46,568 nucleotides of DNA from an uncultured Lachnospiraceae bacterium (GCA_947626435.1 CANQSB010000027.1:1-46568); one strand, 5' to 3'; shown: positions 1 to 8,703, counted from the stretch's first letter. The notes: a model not told the origin generated them from the sequence alone. Numbers and translations are program-made.

Positions 1-74
1 GTAATCTCCTTTACCTCCTTTGATATTTTGTTTAAAACAGGATCGCCTATTTCCCTGATTGTTCTGATTGCCAT
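1..74 (-). CDS. def: Peptide deformylase, N-terminal fragment cut by the window edge
   Basis: The first 24 codons encode MAIRTIREIGDPVLNKISKE followed by VKEI, which matches the conserved start of bacterial peptide deformylases (the I-R-x-I-x-x-x-G-D-P-V-L pattern). The enzyme removes the formyl group from the N-terminal methionine of new proteins. The catalytic motifs lie outside the window. A GGAGGA ribosome binding site (80-85 on the plus strand) precedes the ATG by 5 nt. In many Firmicutes def follows priA directly; here a toxin-antitoxin pair lies between them. Identity rests on the short N-terminus plus this context. Confidence 0.8.
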   Translation of the reverse strand, partial: MAIRTIREIGDPVLNKISKEVKEI

Positions 75-91
75 TTTAATCCTCCATATCG

Positions 92-120
92 CTTTAGACG
101 GCACAAGCTGCCGTCTAAAG
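92..120. repeat. Perfect 12-bp inverted repeat between the toxin gene and def
   Basis: The arms at 92-103 (ctttagacggca) and 109-120 pair perfectly around a 5-nt loop. Neither strand has a strong T run after it. It sits just upstream of the def ribosome binding site and just after the toxin stop codon. It may be a weak terminator, an mRNA processing site or a structure that modulates def translation. Confidence 0.6.
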
Positions 121-124
121 CCTT

Positions 125-532
125 TCATTTTATTTCTATATATTTATCCACAAACTCCGCCGGCGTCAAAATCTCCGGCTTTTCAACCTTCACATCGCCA
201 AAATCATTATCACCTGTTACAAGAATATCCACATCTTCTAATATCGCTGTATATAGAACAGGATAATCCTTTACATCCCTGATTTCAAATAATGTCTCAT
301 TCAACATATCCGGTGTATATACATACTCATAACTCATCTTAGTAAGCAATGCATCTACAACTCCAGCCTTATCAGGAAACTTTCTTCTTACAACATCCTT
401 TAACTCCTCCACAATATACGAAGAAATAACCAACTGATGCTCCGAAAAAATACACTCCATCATCTGATTCATTTTCTTGCTTGAAAACACCAATAATGAA
501 ATCAGTACATTTGTATCAACCATTATCCGCAA
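125..532 (-). CDS. PIN-domain toxin of a VapBC-like toxin-antitoxin pair
   Basis: This is a PIN-fold ribonuclease of the COG1569-like putative toxin group. The start M-V-D-T-N supplies the first acidic residue. A central V-V-I-S-S-x-I-V-E-E-L segment supplies the glutamate, and the late L-V-T-G-D-N-D-F motif supplies further acidic residues of the metal site. Such toxins cut RNA and are held inactive by a co-expressed antitoxin. The frame begins with TTG at 532, directly after the antitoxin stop codon. An ATG at codon 4 (523) is an alternative start giving 132 aa. The close packing with the upstream AbrB-type gene supports translational coupling. Its RNA target cannot be read from the sequence. 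Confidence 0.85.
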   Translation of the reverse strand: MRIMVDTNVLISLLVFSSKKMNQMMECIFSEHQLVISSYIVEELKDVVRRKFPDKAGVVDALLTKMSYEYVYTPDMLNETLFEIRDVKDYPVLYTAILEDVDILVTGDNDFGDVKVEKPEILTPAEFVDKYIEIK

Positions 533-790
533 TTATTTCACCGTTCTATCCTTTCGAAGTTCCTTAACCATATTTACAACATCATCTTCGCTTTCAAGCC
601 CAAGCCGCTCTGCCTCTCCCGCAAACGCCGCCTGAGCTTCCCTTAATGCTTCCATTGAAGAATTTGCCAAATATATCCTCCCCGCTTCCTCAAAAAAAAG
701 AACCTTACTCCCTTCTTTGATTCCCAACTTCTTTCTAATCTCTATCGGTATTGTAATCTGTCCCTTTGATGTAACTTTTGCAAGCTCCAT
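533..790 (-). CDS. AbrB/MazE/SpoVT-family antitoxin
   Basis: This 85-aa protein opens with the swapped-hairpin AbrB DNA-binding signature: V-T-S-K-G-Q-I-T-I-P-I-E-I-R-K-K-L-G, followed by G-S-K-V-L-F-F. The C-terminal half is charged and probably binds the PIN toxin encoded immediately downstream. As in other VapB antitoxins, it is expected to repress its own promoter together with the toxin. The ATG is preceded by CGGAGGTTATTTT. A good promoter lies 50-80 bp upstream. Confidence 0.87.
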   Translation of the reverse strand: MELAKVTSKGQITIPIEIRKKLGIKEGSKVLFFEEAGRIYLANSSMEALREAQAAFAGEAERLGLESEDDVVNMVKELRKDRTVK

Positions 791-837
791 AAAATAACCT
801 CCGTTCAGAACATTCCTTGTTTTCCTTACCTTCCTTT

Positions 838-866
838 ATTATACCTGCCTTCATTCATATTATCAA
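838..866 (-). promoter_or_regulatory. Sigma-A promoter of the toxin-antitoxin pair
   Basis: On the minus strand a -35 TTGATA (861-866) and a perfect -10 TATAAT (838-843) are separated by 17 bp, about 50 bp upstream of the antitoxin start. The pair therefore has its own promoter inside the priA-def interval. The same promoter could also drive def. Confidence 0.75.
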
Positions 867-969
867 CCAGCTTTTGTAAAGTGTATCTTCATTTTCTTTA
901 TTTGATATTCCTGCCTAAAACCTTTTTGCGGATTCGGATTTCGCTGTCTTTTTGCAACATTCCATCTTA

Positions 970-3231
970 TTAATACGTATTCATAGGATTAAAGTCAAGC
1001 TGTACGCTCTCCTTCCCCCAGCCCTTACAGGCTATTATATTCTCAAGCATATCCTTTATTTCCACAAGCGCGCCATATTCGCTGTGCTTTATGTAAAATA
1101 CTATTCTGTATATGTCGTTTATGCGCCCGACTGCCGCCTGTGAAGGACCTATTACGCTCAATTTCCAGCTCGAAAGGCGTGCCCTTGCGGCATCTGCAAG
1201 CTCCGCGGCGCGCCTCTTTGCCTCAAGCTCGTCCGCCGACATCACCAGAACCGCCATCATATGCGCGGCGGGCGGATAATGCATCAGACTTCGATAGCTC
1301 ATCTCCTCCTCATAAAAGCCCTTATAGTCCTGCTTTGCCGCATGTGTTACCGCATAATGCTCAGGCTGGTATGTCTGTATTACCACTTCTCCCGCAAGCG
1401 CGCTCCTGCCCGCCCTGCCCGCCGCCTGAGTAAGCAGCTGGAAGGTTCTCTCGCCCGCCCTGTAATCGCCTGCGTTCAGCGACATATCCGCCGCCAGAAT
1501 CCCTACCAGCGTAACCTTCGCAAAATCATGCCCTTTCACAATCATCTGAGTGCCGACAAGAATATCAGCCTCCTCATTGGCAAATTTTGATAAAATCTGC
1601 TCGTAGCTGTCCTTGCTCCTTGTCGTGTCCGCGTCCATGCGCAGCACCCTTGCCGCAGGAAACAGCTTGTGCAGCAGCTCCTCTATCTGCTGTGTTCCTG
1701 CCCTAAAGCCTGAAATATATTTCGAGCCGCATTTTGGGCAAGCCTTTATCTGCTGCGTTTCATAGCCGCAATAGTGGCATTTTAGTATGCTTGTGCCGTT
1801 ATATTTATTTGCATGCTCCGACAGCGACACGTCACAGTGAGGGCATTTTGCCACATACCCGCACGCGCGGCATGAGACAAACCCCGCGTATCCTCTCCTG
1901 TTTAGGAAAATCATACTCTGCTCGCCTTTTTTAAGCCTGTCCCCGATAAGCGCATGCAGACGCCTGCTGAAAATCGAACGGTTGCCCTCCCTTAATTCCC
2001 TGCGCAAATCCTCCACATAGACCTTTGCAAGCTCGCCGCCCGCAAGCCTCTCATTAAGCTCATAAAGCTTGATGCTGCCATTCTGCGCCCTGTAGTACGC
2101 CTCAAGCGACGGCGTGGCAGAGCCCAAAAGCAGGCTTGCGCCCTTTATGCGGCAAAGCTCCTCGGCTACTTCCCTTGCATGGTATTTTGGCATGCTGTCG
2201 CTTTTGTAGCTTGGCTCATGCTCCTCGTCTATGATTACAAGCCCCAGCCTTTCAAACGGCGTAAAAAGGGCTGAACGAGGACCTATCATTATATCAGTCT
2301 CGCCTTTTTCGGCGCGCTCAAACTGATCCGAACGCTCGCCCTGCGAAAGGCGTGAGTTCATGACTGATACCCGTTCTCCAAACCTCGCGTAAAATCTCAT
2401 CAAGGTCTGATATGTGAGCGCAATCTCGGGAATAAGCACTATAGCCTGCTTACCCTCCGCTATCACCCGCGCGATAAGCTCCATATACACTTCCGTCTTG
2501 CCGCTGCCCGTGACGCCATGCAGCAGATAAGTCCGCCGCGCTCCCGCCTTAAAATCATTCATAATATCGTCCACAATCGCAGACTGCCTTTCGGAAAGGA
2601 TTTTAACGCCGCCATTTCGATGCCCCTCCGCTGCGCCCTTTGGAATGGGCGTCCTGTATACGCTTTCCTGCTTTACCTCTATATGCCCTGCCTGCTCCAG
2701 TGAGCGTATCGTCTGCGCTGTGACATTGAGCTTTCCAGTGACTATGGACTGCGGCAGCTCACTGCTGACTGAAAGCTCCCTCATAAGCCGCGCCTTTGCC
2801 TTTTGATGCTTTTTTTCAAATTCGTCGCTTAGCCGCCGCGCCTCATCTGCGTCTGTCAAACAACAGATAGTCTTTTCCACTCTCTGCTTTAATTTCTGCT
2901 TGACTGGCAGGACTGTTTTCAGGGCGGCTATCATTGTCGAACCGTAATTCTGCTTTATCCAGTACGCGAGTCTTATCGCGTCTGACCGTGCGCTTATTGC
3001 GCCTTCCGCAATGCTCTCTATTTTTTTCAGCTTCCCCTCGTCATACTGCGCCGTGTCCGTTATTTCTATCACATAGCCCTTTATCAGCTTATTTCCCTTG
3101 CCAAACGGTATCATCACAGCGTTTCCGACGCAGAGCCTTTCCCGCATTTCTTCAGGAATTATATATTGAAACGGTCTGTCAACATTTTCATGCGATATGT
3201 CAACTATAATATTCGCAAATCTGCCTGTCAT
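970..3231 (-). CDS. priA: Primosomal helicase PriA
   Basis: PriA is the 3'-to-5' helicase that reloads the replisome at stalled forks. The 753-aa protein has an N-terminal 3'-end-binding region, a Walker A motif G-V-T-G-S-G-K-T (239-246), a DEEH box (335-338) and eight cysteines in four pairs (454/457, 463/466, 485/488, 498/501) that bind two zinc ions inside the helicase core. The open frame extends upstream to 3390, but those 53 codons are read inside murE and look unlike PriA. The ATG at 3231 overlaps the murE stop codon as ATGA and has GAGGAG just before it, so it is the likely start. Translational coupling to murE is expected. Confidence 0.96.
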   Translation of the reverse strand: MTGRFANIIVDISHENVDRPFQYIIPEEMRERLCVGNAVMIPFGKGNKLIKGYVIEITDTAQYDEGKLKKIESIAEGAISARSDAIRLAYWIKQNYGSTMIAALKTVLPVKQKLKQRVEKTICCLTDADEARRLSDEFEKKHQKAKARLMRELSVSSELPQSIVTGKLNVTAQTIRSLEQAGHIEVKQESVYRTPIPKGAAEGHRNGGVKILSERQSAIVDDIMNDFKAGARRTYLLHGVTGSGKTEVYMELIARVIAEGKQAIVLIPEIALTYQTLMRFYARFGERVSVMNSRLSQGERSDQFERAEKGETDIMIGPRSALFTPFERLGLVIIDEEHEPSYKSDSMPKYHAREVAEELCRIKGASLLLGSATPSLEAYYRAQNGSIKLYELNERLAGGELAKVYVEDLRRELREGNRSIFSRRLHALIGDRLKKGEQSMIFLNRRGYAGFVSCRACGYVAKCPHCDVSLSEHANKYNGTSILKCHYCGYETQQIKACPKCGSKYISGFRAGTQQIEELLHKLFPAARVLRMDADTTRSKDSYEQILSKFANEEADILVGTQMIVKGHDFAKVTLVGILAADMSLNAGDYRAGERTFQLLTQAAGRAGRSALAGEVVIQTYQPEHYAVTHAAKQDYKGFYEEEMSYRSLMHYPPAAHMMAVLVMSADELEAKRRAAELADAARARLSSWKLSVIGPSQAAVGRINDIYRIVFYIKHSEYGALVEIKDMLENIIACKGWGKESVQLDFNPMNTY

Positions 3232-4691
3232 CTCTCCTCTAAAATCTCCCTGATAAGCACGCGCTCGTCCATAGGATATTTTACTCCCTTTATCTCCTGA
3301 TAGTCCTCGTGCCCCTTGCCCGCAAGCACTATGATGTCGCCCTTCTTGCCGTGCTCTATGGCGTATCTGATTGCTTCCTTGCGGTCGCAAATCTCGACAT
3401 ATTTGCCGTCGGTCTTGTTTATTCCTGTCTTTATGTCCTCGATAATGTCCTGCGGCTCCTCAAATCTCGGATTGTCTGAGGTTATTATCGTCAAGTCGGC
3501 AAGCCTGCCGCTCACCTCGCCCATTTCATAGCGCCTCAGCTTTGAGCGGTTGCCCCCGCATCCGAAAAGGCACACAAGGCGGTTTGGATTGTATTCCCTG
3601 AGCGTCGTAAGCAGGCTTTCAAGCGCCATGGCGTTGTGCGCGTAGTCTATCATCAGCGTAAAATCGTCGGACACCTTTACCATCTCGATCCTGCCCTTTA
3701 CCTTCGCGCCCGCAAGCGCGTTTTTGATGTCGTCCTCCTTTACGCCGAAATGGCGGCATATCGCGATTGCCGTGAGCGCGTTGTAGGCGCTGAATTTGCC
3801 TGGAATGTCCGTCTCTATTTCCATATTTAAAAGCCCTGACACCTTGAAATCTATGCCGAGGAAGCCCGCGCCCGTGACAAGCTTCAAACCGCTTGCCCTA
3901 AGGTCTGCTTTTTCGTCAAAGCCGTAAGTCTCAAGCTCGCAGGTATGCCCTTTTGTAACCTGCTCCCAGTGCTTGTCGTCGCGGTTTACTATGCCTACCC
4001 TGCACTGCTTAAAAAGCATTGCCTTGCAGCTTATATAATCCTCGAAAGAGGCATGCTCATTTGGTCCTATATGGTCTGGCTCTATATTTGTAAAAATGCC
4101 GTAGTCAAATATAAAGCCCTGTGTCCTGTGCAACATAAAGCCCTGCGACGATGCCTCCATCACGACTACGTCACAGCCCGCGTCCTTCATCTCCCTGAAA
4201 TATTTCTGCAAAGTGAGTGATTCGGGCGTGGTATTTGATGCGGGGATTGTTTTATCACCGATAATCGTCTCTATCGTGCCCACAAGACCTACCTTATAAC
4301 CTGCCTTTTCCAAGATATATTTTACCAGATATGTCGTGGTCGTCTTGCCCTTCGTGCCTGTCACGCCTATGATTTTCATGCTGTCTGCGGGATTGCCGTA
4401 GAAATTTGCGGAAATAAACGCCATGGCATAGCGCGTGTCAGCTACCTTTACCACAGTGACATCCGCATTCTCGCCAAGCTCCACGTCGTCGCTTACGACA
4501 AGCACCGCTGCGCCGTCGCGCACAGCCCCTGCAGCCGCGGAATGTCCGTCAAAATTTGCGCCCTTGATACATATAAAAAGACAGCCCTTTGTCACGCGCC
4601 TTGAATCGTTTGCCACATCCGACACATCGGTATCTGTACTGCCTTTGATGCATTTATATTCTATTCCTTTTAATAAGTCAGCACACTTCAT
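3228..4691 (-). CDS. murE: UDP-MurNAc-tripeptide synthetase MurE, DAP-type
   Basis: This cytoplasmic Mur ligase adds the third amino acid to UDP-MurNAc-L-Ala-D-Glu. The 487-aa protein has the ATP-binding motif G-T-K-G-K-T-T (112-118), the lysine that is usually carbamylated within S-C-K-A-M (223), and the motif DNPR (406-409). In this family DNPR marks enzymes that add meso-diaminopimelate, so the wall is inferred to be DAP-type. The ATG has a strong GGAGGAG site 8-9 nt upstream. The stop codon overlaps the priA start by 2 nt. Confidence 0.96.
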   Translation of the reverse strand: MKCADLLKGIEYKCIKGSTDTDVSDVANDSRRVTKGCLFICIKGANFDGHSAAAGAVRDGAAVLVVSDDVELGENADVTVVKVADTRYAMAFISANFYGNPADSMKIIGVTGTKGKTTTTYLVKYILEKAGYKVGLVGTIETIIGDKTIPASNTTPESLTLQKYFREMKDAGCDVVVMEASSQGFMLHRTQGFIFDYGIFTNIEPDHIGPNEHASFEDYISCKAMLFKQCRVGIVNRDDKHWEQVTKGHTCELETYGFDEKADLRASGLKLVTGAGFLGIDFKVSGLLNMEIETDIPGKFSAYNALTAIAICRHFGVKEDDIKNALAGAKVKGRIEMVKVSDDFTLMIDYAHNAMALESLLTTLREYNPNRLVCLFGCGGNRSKLRRYEMGEVSGRLADLTIITSDNPRFEEPQDIIEDIKTGINKTDGKYVEICDRKEAIRYAIEHGKKGDIIVLAGKGHEDYQEIKGVKYPMDERVLIREILEER

Positions 4692-4868
4692 AGTAATCTC
4701 CTCCCATTCCTGCCATGCCCTCTACTCTAACGCAAACCATGCAATGCTCATATAAACACTGATTAAAGCGTCTGCTCAAATACGGCTCTGACAGAGGCTT
4801 TTTAATACTATACTGTAATTTATGAATAAATCCGCATACTGTGTCATATGATATAAGCCCTAATTTTA

Positions 4869-4897
4869 AGAATACCATATATGTCTGGTTTTATCAA
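4869..4897 (-). promoter_or_regulatory. Sigma-A promoter of murE-priA
   Basis: A minus-strand -35 TTGATA (4892-4897) and -10 TATTCT (4869-4874) are spaced by 17 bp. The predicted transcript start is about 170 nt upstream of murE, which leaves a long leader with no regulatory family that I recognise. Confidence 0.65.
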
Positions 4898-4980
4898 GCG
4901 GCGGAATATGATATAAATATCTGATATAAATATCAAATATACAAACATACCTCTTTTATACATTTTGATGCCAGAAACGC

Positions 4981-5015
4981 CAGAAACCCGAAGCCAAAAC
5001 ATCTTCGGGTTTCTG
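4981..5015. terminator. Hairpin after recJ, likely terminator
   Basis: Perfect 13-bp arms (4981-4993, cagaaacccgaag, and 5003-5015) enclose a 9-nt loop about 110 nt after the recJ stop codon. There is no clear T run after it on the minus strand, so termination may be weak or factor-assisted. Confidence 0.5.
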
Positions 5016-5127
5016 TCATATATTTTCTTATGAGGGGGGGGAGATAGTGAGTGCTTCAACTATCTTAAAAATACTATAAAACAAATTTGTGTTCAAAATG
5101 TGTTCAAAATATAAACAAAAAATAAAA

Positions 5128-6909
5128 TCATTGATAATATTTCATTACCATTTGAATTGACACGTTTCCTTTAAACTCATTTATATCAGGATAATACGCC
5201 ACTGAAAGTGTAATAGAGTTTTTGTCCCCCATATAAAGCTTTTCCACCTCATCCGCGCCAAATTTCTGCCTTAGATACTCATCAAATTCAGCAATATCAC
5301 CAAAATACATCATCTCAAATCGTGTATTTTTACCACAACTTACCGCATATTTTCCCACATTTTTGTTTGCTCCAAGTATTCTTCCCGACAAAAAGCTTAC
5401 ATCTTTTTGTGCAAACAGCGGCTTGGGATTTCCATTGCCAAACGGCTCGAGAAGATTAAGCTCAGAAATCAGCTTAAAATTCACATAGCCCATAGGCATA
5501 GGCACATCAATCAGCACTTTTTCCTCAAAATCCGCCTCAGTAAGCGTACAATTGTCATTGAGCGCACGCCTAAACGGCTCTACATTTTCTTCCGGCAAAG
5601 ACAAACCCGCGGCAAGCTTATGTCCGCCGTATTTTGTAAAAAGTTCCCTGCATTTTGTCATCTCGTCATACATATGAAACGCTTCTATCGAGCGTCCGGA
5701 GCCCTTTACGCCCTCCTCCGCACGCGTGAGCACAAATGTAGGCTTGTTGTATTTTTCACGTATTCTGCCCGCTATTATGCCTGCCAAGCTCTCATGCACA
5801 TCGGGTAGAAAAATCACCAAAACCTTGTCATGTTCATACTCTCCGCTCTCTATCAGCCTTATTGCCTCGTCTACGCCCCTCTGAGTAAGCTCTTTTCTGC
5901 TGTCATTCATGTTTTTCAGGTTTTCGGCGAGTCTGACCGCTTCCGTCGTACTGTCCGCCTTGAAAAGTTCAAGAGCATTTACCGCCGTATCAAGCCTGCC
6001 TGTCGCATTCAGGCAAGGTCCTAGGACAAAGCCGATTGTGTATGGTTTTATGTTGTCTGAATTTGTCTGTGTGACGTCCATGAGCGCCTTTAAACCGATA
6101 TTTCTGGTGTTTTTCATAAGCTCAAGACCGCTTTTTACGATTAAGCGATTCTCATCCCTAAGCTCCATCACATCGCCTATCGTCGCAAATGCCGCAAATT
6201 CAAAAAGTTCAAGCCCAAGCTCGGTTTCCATAGCCTTATCCCAGCTTATATTTTCCTTTTGGGAAATAAGCGCAAGCACAAGCTTATATGCCACGACCGC
6301 GCCGCATATTTCAGGAAAAGGATATGTACAGTCAACCTGCTTCGGATCCACCACTGCCGCCGCGGGAGGCACGAGATAATGCCGTTCGCCGTCCTTTTCC
6401 TCATACGGCACTTCGTGGTGGTCTGTGACTATCACCGTCATTCCAAGCGAGTTGGCAAGCTCAATCTGAGCTTTTGCCGCTATGCCATTGTCGCATGTCA
6501 GTATCGTATCGGTGCCAGCTTCTTTCGCCTCATATATAAGATTGTCGTTTAATCCGTATCCATCCTTTATCCTGTGGGGTATGACCGTATCCACAAACGC
6601 ACCACAAGCAGTAAGCCCTTTATATAAAATATAGGTTGAACATATGCCGTCAATGTCGTAGTCGCCTATTATTCGAATATGGTTTTTTTCCACCGCTTTT
6701 TCAAGCAGAATGTCTACCGCCTTTTCAATATCCTTCAGCAGATGCGGAGAATACAAATCGGCTCTTGTGCCGTTTAAAAACTTATCAATATTCTTATCCT
6801 CTATTATGTCGCGGTTTCTTATGATACGCGCAAGAACCGGATTTATATTGTACTTTGCGGCTATCGCGTTGAAGTCCGCGCGCTTCGTCGCCATCATCCA
6901 TTTACTCAT
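5128..6909 (-). CDS. recJ: Single-strand-specific 5'-3' exonuclease RecJ
   Basis: RecJ degrades single-stranded DNA in recombination and repair. In the 593-aa form the DHH-phosphoesterase motifs are visible: D-Y-D-I-D-G (83-88), the name-giving D-H-H (163-165) and the DHHA1 motif G-G-H-K-L-A-A-G near residue 430. An earlier ATG at 6921 adds four codons but has no proper ribosome binding site. The ATG at 6909 has GGAG six nt upstream and is preferred. The C-terminus (EFKGNVSIQMVMKYYQ) fits the OB-like tail of RecJ. It follows the thioesterase gene after about 40 bp. Confidence 0.95.
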   Translation of the reverse strand: MSKWMMATKRADFNAIAAKYNINPVLARIIRNRDIIEDKNIDKFLNGTRADLYSPHLLKDIEKAVDILLEKAVEKNHIRIIGDYDIDGICSTYILYKGLTACGAFVDTVIPHRIKDGYGLNDNLIYEAKEAGTDTILTCDNGIAAKAQIELANSLGMTVIVTDHHEVPYEEKDGERHYLVPPAAAVVDPKQVDCTYPFPEICGAVVAYKLVLALISQKENISWDKAMETELGLELFEFAAFATIGDVMELRDENRLIVKSGLELMKNTRNIGLKALMDVTQTNSDNIKPYTIGFVLGPCLNATGRLDTAVNALELFKADSTTEAVRLAENLKNMNDSRKELTQRGVDEAIRLIESGEYEHDKVLVIFLPDVHESLAGIIAGRIREKYNKPTFVLTRAEEGVKGSGRSIEAFHMYDEMTKCRELFTKYGGHKLAAGLSLPEENVEPFRRALNDNCTLTEADFEEKVLIDVPMPMGYVNFKLISELNLLEPFGNGNPKPLFAQKDVSFLSGRILGANKNVGKYAVSCGKNTRFEMMYFGDIAEFDEYLRQKFGADEVEKLYMGDKNSITLSVAYYPDINEFKGNVSIQMVMKYYQ

Positions 6910-6951
6910 AACAGTCTCCATCTCACCACTTTAGAAATTCCGTGGCATTTT

Positions 6952-7671
6952 TTATATTGTAAACTCAACTATAGCGTCAGGTTCGCCGCTTTCATTACAC
7001 AGGGCTACCTGTAGCTTGTCCTCCGATCGATGTACTATGGGCATCAAAATATCACCATAATGCGCAGCCTTTTTGTACTCCGCCCTGAGTTGCTTTATCT
7101 CCTTATGTGCTCCGTCATCATTAAACGGCAGAAATTCCATAGCCATTTTAACATACTCCACATTGTTCACATGCCTGTTTGAATCTATCTGACTTCGACG
7201 TATCGTGATTTTGTCCTCTGCCCTTCCATCTCCCAAAAGCGCGATTTTTCTCGGCGCATACTCCATGTCAAGCCTTTCGCCCAACGGATAACCGTTCAAA
7301 ATCTCCTCTGTAGGCTTTGCAGGGCGCAGCTTTTCCATATCTATCAACGTCCATATCGAAGCCGCCTTTACAAGCACCTCGCCATCCTGCGCCTTGGCAG
7401 TAAAATTTCTATACCCCAAAAAGCCCTTAAATTCATATGGCATTGTCGTTATCCTAATTGTTTCCCCTATCTTCGGGCGGCGCAGCAGCACTATCTGCCA
7501 CGATCCCAAAAGCCATGCCAAATGTCGGCTCCCGAGGTATTCCATCGTGATAGTCCCCTCCTGAGCCTCAAATGTCGCCGCATCCTGAAAACAGTCAAGC
7601 AAAGCAGGTATCGTCATCTTTAAATCAGGGGCCGTCGAGCTATAACCTACTCTTATATCGTAGCTATACAT
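6952..7671 (-). CDS. Acyl-ACP thioesterase
   Basis: This 239-aa protein of the FatA/FatB-like double-hotdog family (PF01643) hydrolyses acyl-ACP to release free fatty acid in the cytoplasm. Two hotdog halves are visible. The first contains the W-L-L-G-S-W-Q-I helix-strand region (53-60). The second carries S-Q-I-D-S-N-R-H-V-N-N-V-E-Y (160-173), which holds the Asp/Asn/His residues associated with catalysis. The length is typical of bacterial members. Chain-length preference cannot be read from the sequence. The start ATG is preceded by GGAATGGGTG. Confidence 0.9.
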   Translation of the reverse strand: MYSYDIRVGYSSTAPDLKMTIPALLDCFQDAATFEAQEGTITMEYLGSRHLAWLLGSWQIVLLRRPKIGETIRITTMPYEFKGFLGYRNFTAKAQDGEVLVKAASIWTLIDMEKLRPAKPTEEILNGYPLGERLDMEYAPRKIALLGDGRAEDKITIRRSQIDSNRHVNNVEYVKMAMEFLPFNDDGAHKEIKQLRAEYKKAAHYGDILMPIVHRSEDKLQVALCNESGEPDAIVEFTI

Positions 7672-7735
7672 TTTTCACCCATTCCTTTCATAATTCAAAT
7701 TTTTAAATATTCACTAAGCTCTATTCGACAACCTA

Positions 7736-7846
7736 GAATTTAGTCAAAATATATAAAATAAGCGGCGTCTTGCAGCTTGCTGCACCCATGTACTGTATCT
7801 GTGATACAGTACATTGTCGCGATTTTTATATATTTTGACTAAATTC
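7736..7846. repeat. Composite palindromic intergenic element, MITE-like
   Basis: Perfect 23-bp outer arms lie at 7736-7758 and 7824-7846 (outer sequence gaatttagtcaaaatatata then aaa, and its complement). They enclose a second perfect 12-bp hairpin with a 3-nt loop (7788-7799 and 7803-7814). The similarity continues outward with a gap as caacc on both sides. No coding sequence fits inside. It lies between traX and the thioesterase gene and could fold as a long RNA hairpin on either strand. Related single arms occur at about 43310-43351 and 46112-46155. Confidence 0.75.
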
Positions 7847-7879
7847 GGCCGGTTGAGAGAACGTTTCACACTACATAAA

Positions 7880-8596
7880 TCAAATTTTCCCAGTTATACA
7901 AAACCTAATTATACCAAAAATAAGCAAATGTATCGGATATATCGCATAAAAAAGATATTTGTTCTGCCTTCCCCTTTTTCCATTGTAAAGCTGTATCGGT
8001 ATAAATGCAAGCGGCGCTGTCACTTCATACGCAAATGCAATCACGCCGACGAAATTGCGCACCCAGTCCTGCAGTCCCCTGCAATAATAAAACATTATTA
8101 TGAAAAATACGCCTTTCCAATGATAATCTACTTCCATGTACTGACCTGCGAGCAAAAATACGGCTATAATAACTCCCTGAATAATATAGCTGAGAAAAGG
8201 CCACAACCTCGCTTTTCTAACCTTATCAAGATACCAAAGCGCACACAGACCGAGCGTAAGCGTAAAATAAACATTCTGACCTTTCATGTAAAATACACTT
8301 CCAAATATAGCCATATCAAACGGTATCTCGGACAAAAACGCAAAAATCAGACACCTTAATATGTATTTAATTTGACTTCTGGTGTAAAAGAATCCCTCTA
8401 CCAACAGAAAACAATATATTGGAAACGCAATCCGCCCAATATATCTTTGAAGCCTGTACACCTCGTATATGTTGTTTTCAAGCTGCCCATAAACGGCTAC
8501 GGCAAAGTGGTCGATAATCATCGTGACTACCGCTATCCATTTTAACACAGCAGCGCTTATGCCAAATTTTTTTTTCCTTAACCATTTCACAATCAT
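7880..8596 (-). CDS. TraX-family integral membrane protein
   Basis: This 238-aa protein is very hydrophobic, with about seven to eight membrane segments. It matches the TraX family (PF05857) through the early K-W-I-A-V-V-T-M-I-I-D-H-F stretch with its conserved D-H, the R-I-A-F-P-I-Y-C-F-L motif and a C-terminal Y-P-x-H-L-L. The family is named after the F-pilin acetylase, but chromosomal members in Firmicutes are not tied to conjugation and their substrate is unknown. No other conjugation gene is nearby, so a surface or small-molecule acyl transfer role is a guess. The ATG follows GAGGGT. Confidence 0.85.
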   Translation of the reverse strand: MIVKWLRKKKFGISAAVLKWIAVVTMIIDHFAVAVYGQLENNIYEVYRLQRYIGRIAFPIYCFLLVEGFFYTRSQIKYILRCLIFAFLSEIPFDMAIFGSVFYMKGQNVYFTLTLGLCALWYLDKVRKARLWPFLSYIIQGVIIAVFLLAGQYMEVDYHWKGVFFIIMFYYCRGLQDWVRNFVGVIAFAYEVTAPLAFIPIQLYNGKRGRQNKYLFYAIYPIHLLIFGIIRFCITGKI

Positions 8597-8608
8597 ACCC
8601 TCAAACCA

Positions 8609-8644
8609 AAAACGGCTGCAAGGTTTATTTTCCTGAGCCGTTTT
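8609..8644 (-). terminator. Rho-independent terminator after secDF
   Basis: The arms at 8609-8617 (aaaacggct) and 8636-8644 form a 9-bp stem. In the minus direction it ends in a run of five T. It lies about 60 nt after the secDF stop codon and just upstream of traX. Confidence 0.65.
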
Positions 8645-8703
8645 CGTATAAACGCTATTAATCCGCGGCAGTTCACCCGTTGGGGATTATCGCCGCAAAA
8701 TCA

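Larger units (their letters stand above)
4692..5127. other. Intergenic region between recJ and murE
   Basis: This 436-bp gap holds the murE promoter (4869-4897), a long untranslated leader of about 170 nt, a 13-bp hairpin (4981-5015), a run of eight G on the plus strand (5034-5041) and two adjacent copies of the 11-mer gtgttcaaaat (5089-5110). Two short open frames on the minus strand show no ribosome binding site or family resemblance, and no gene is called. Confidence 0.6.

Noticed and set aside
3232-3390. N-terminal 53-residue extension of priA
   Set aside because: It is read out of frame inside murE and does not resemble PriA. The ATG that overlaps the murE stop has the ribosome binding site.
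4678-5059. Two short minus-strand frames (66 and 71 codons) upstream of murE
   Set aside because: They cross the murE promoter and the hairpin, lack ribosome binding sites and resemble no family.
7880-8596. TraX-family gene as evidence of a conjugative element
   Set aside because: No relaxase, coupling protein or type IV secretion gene is nearby, and chromosomal TraX proteins are common in Firmicutes.
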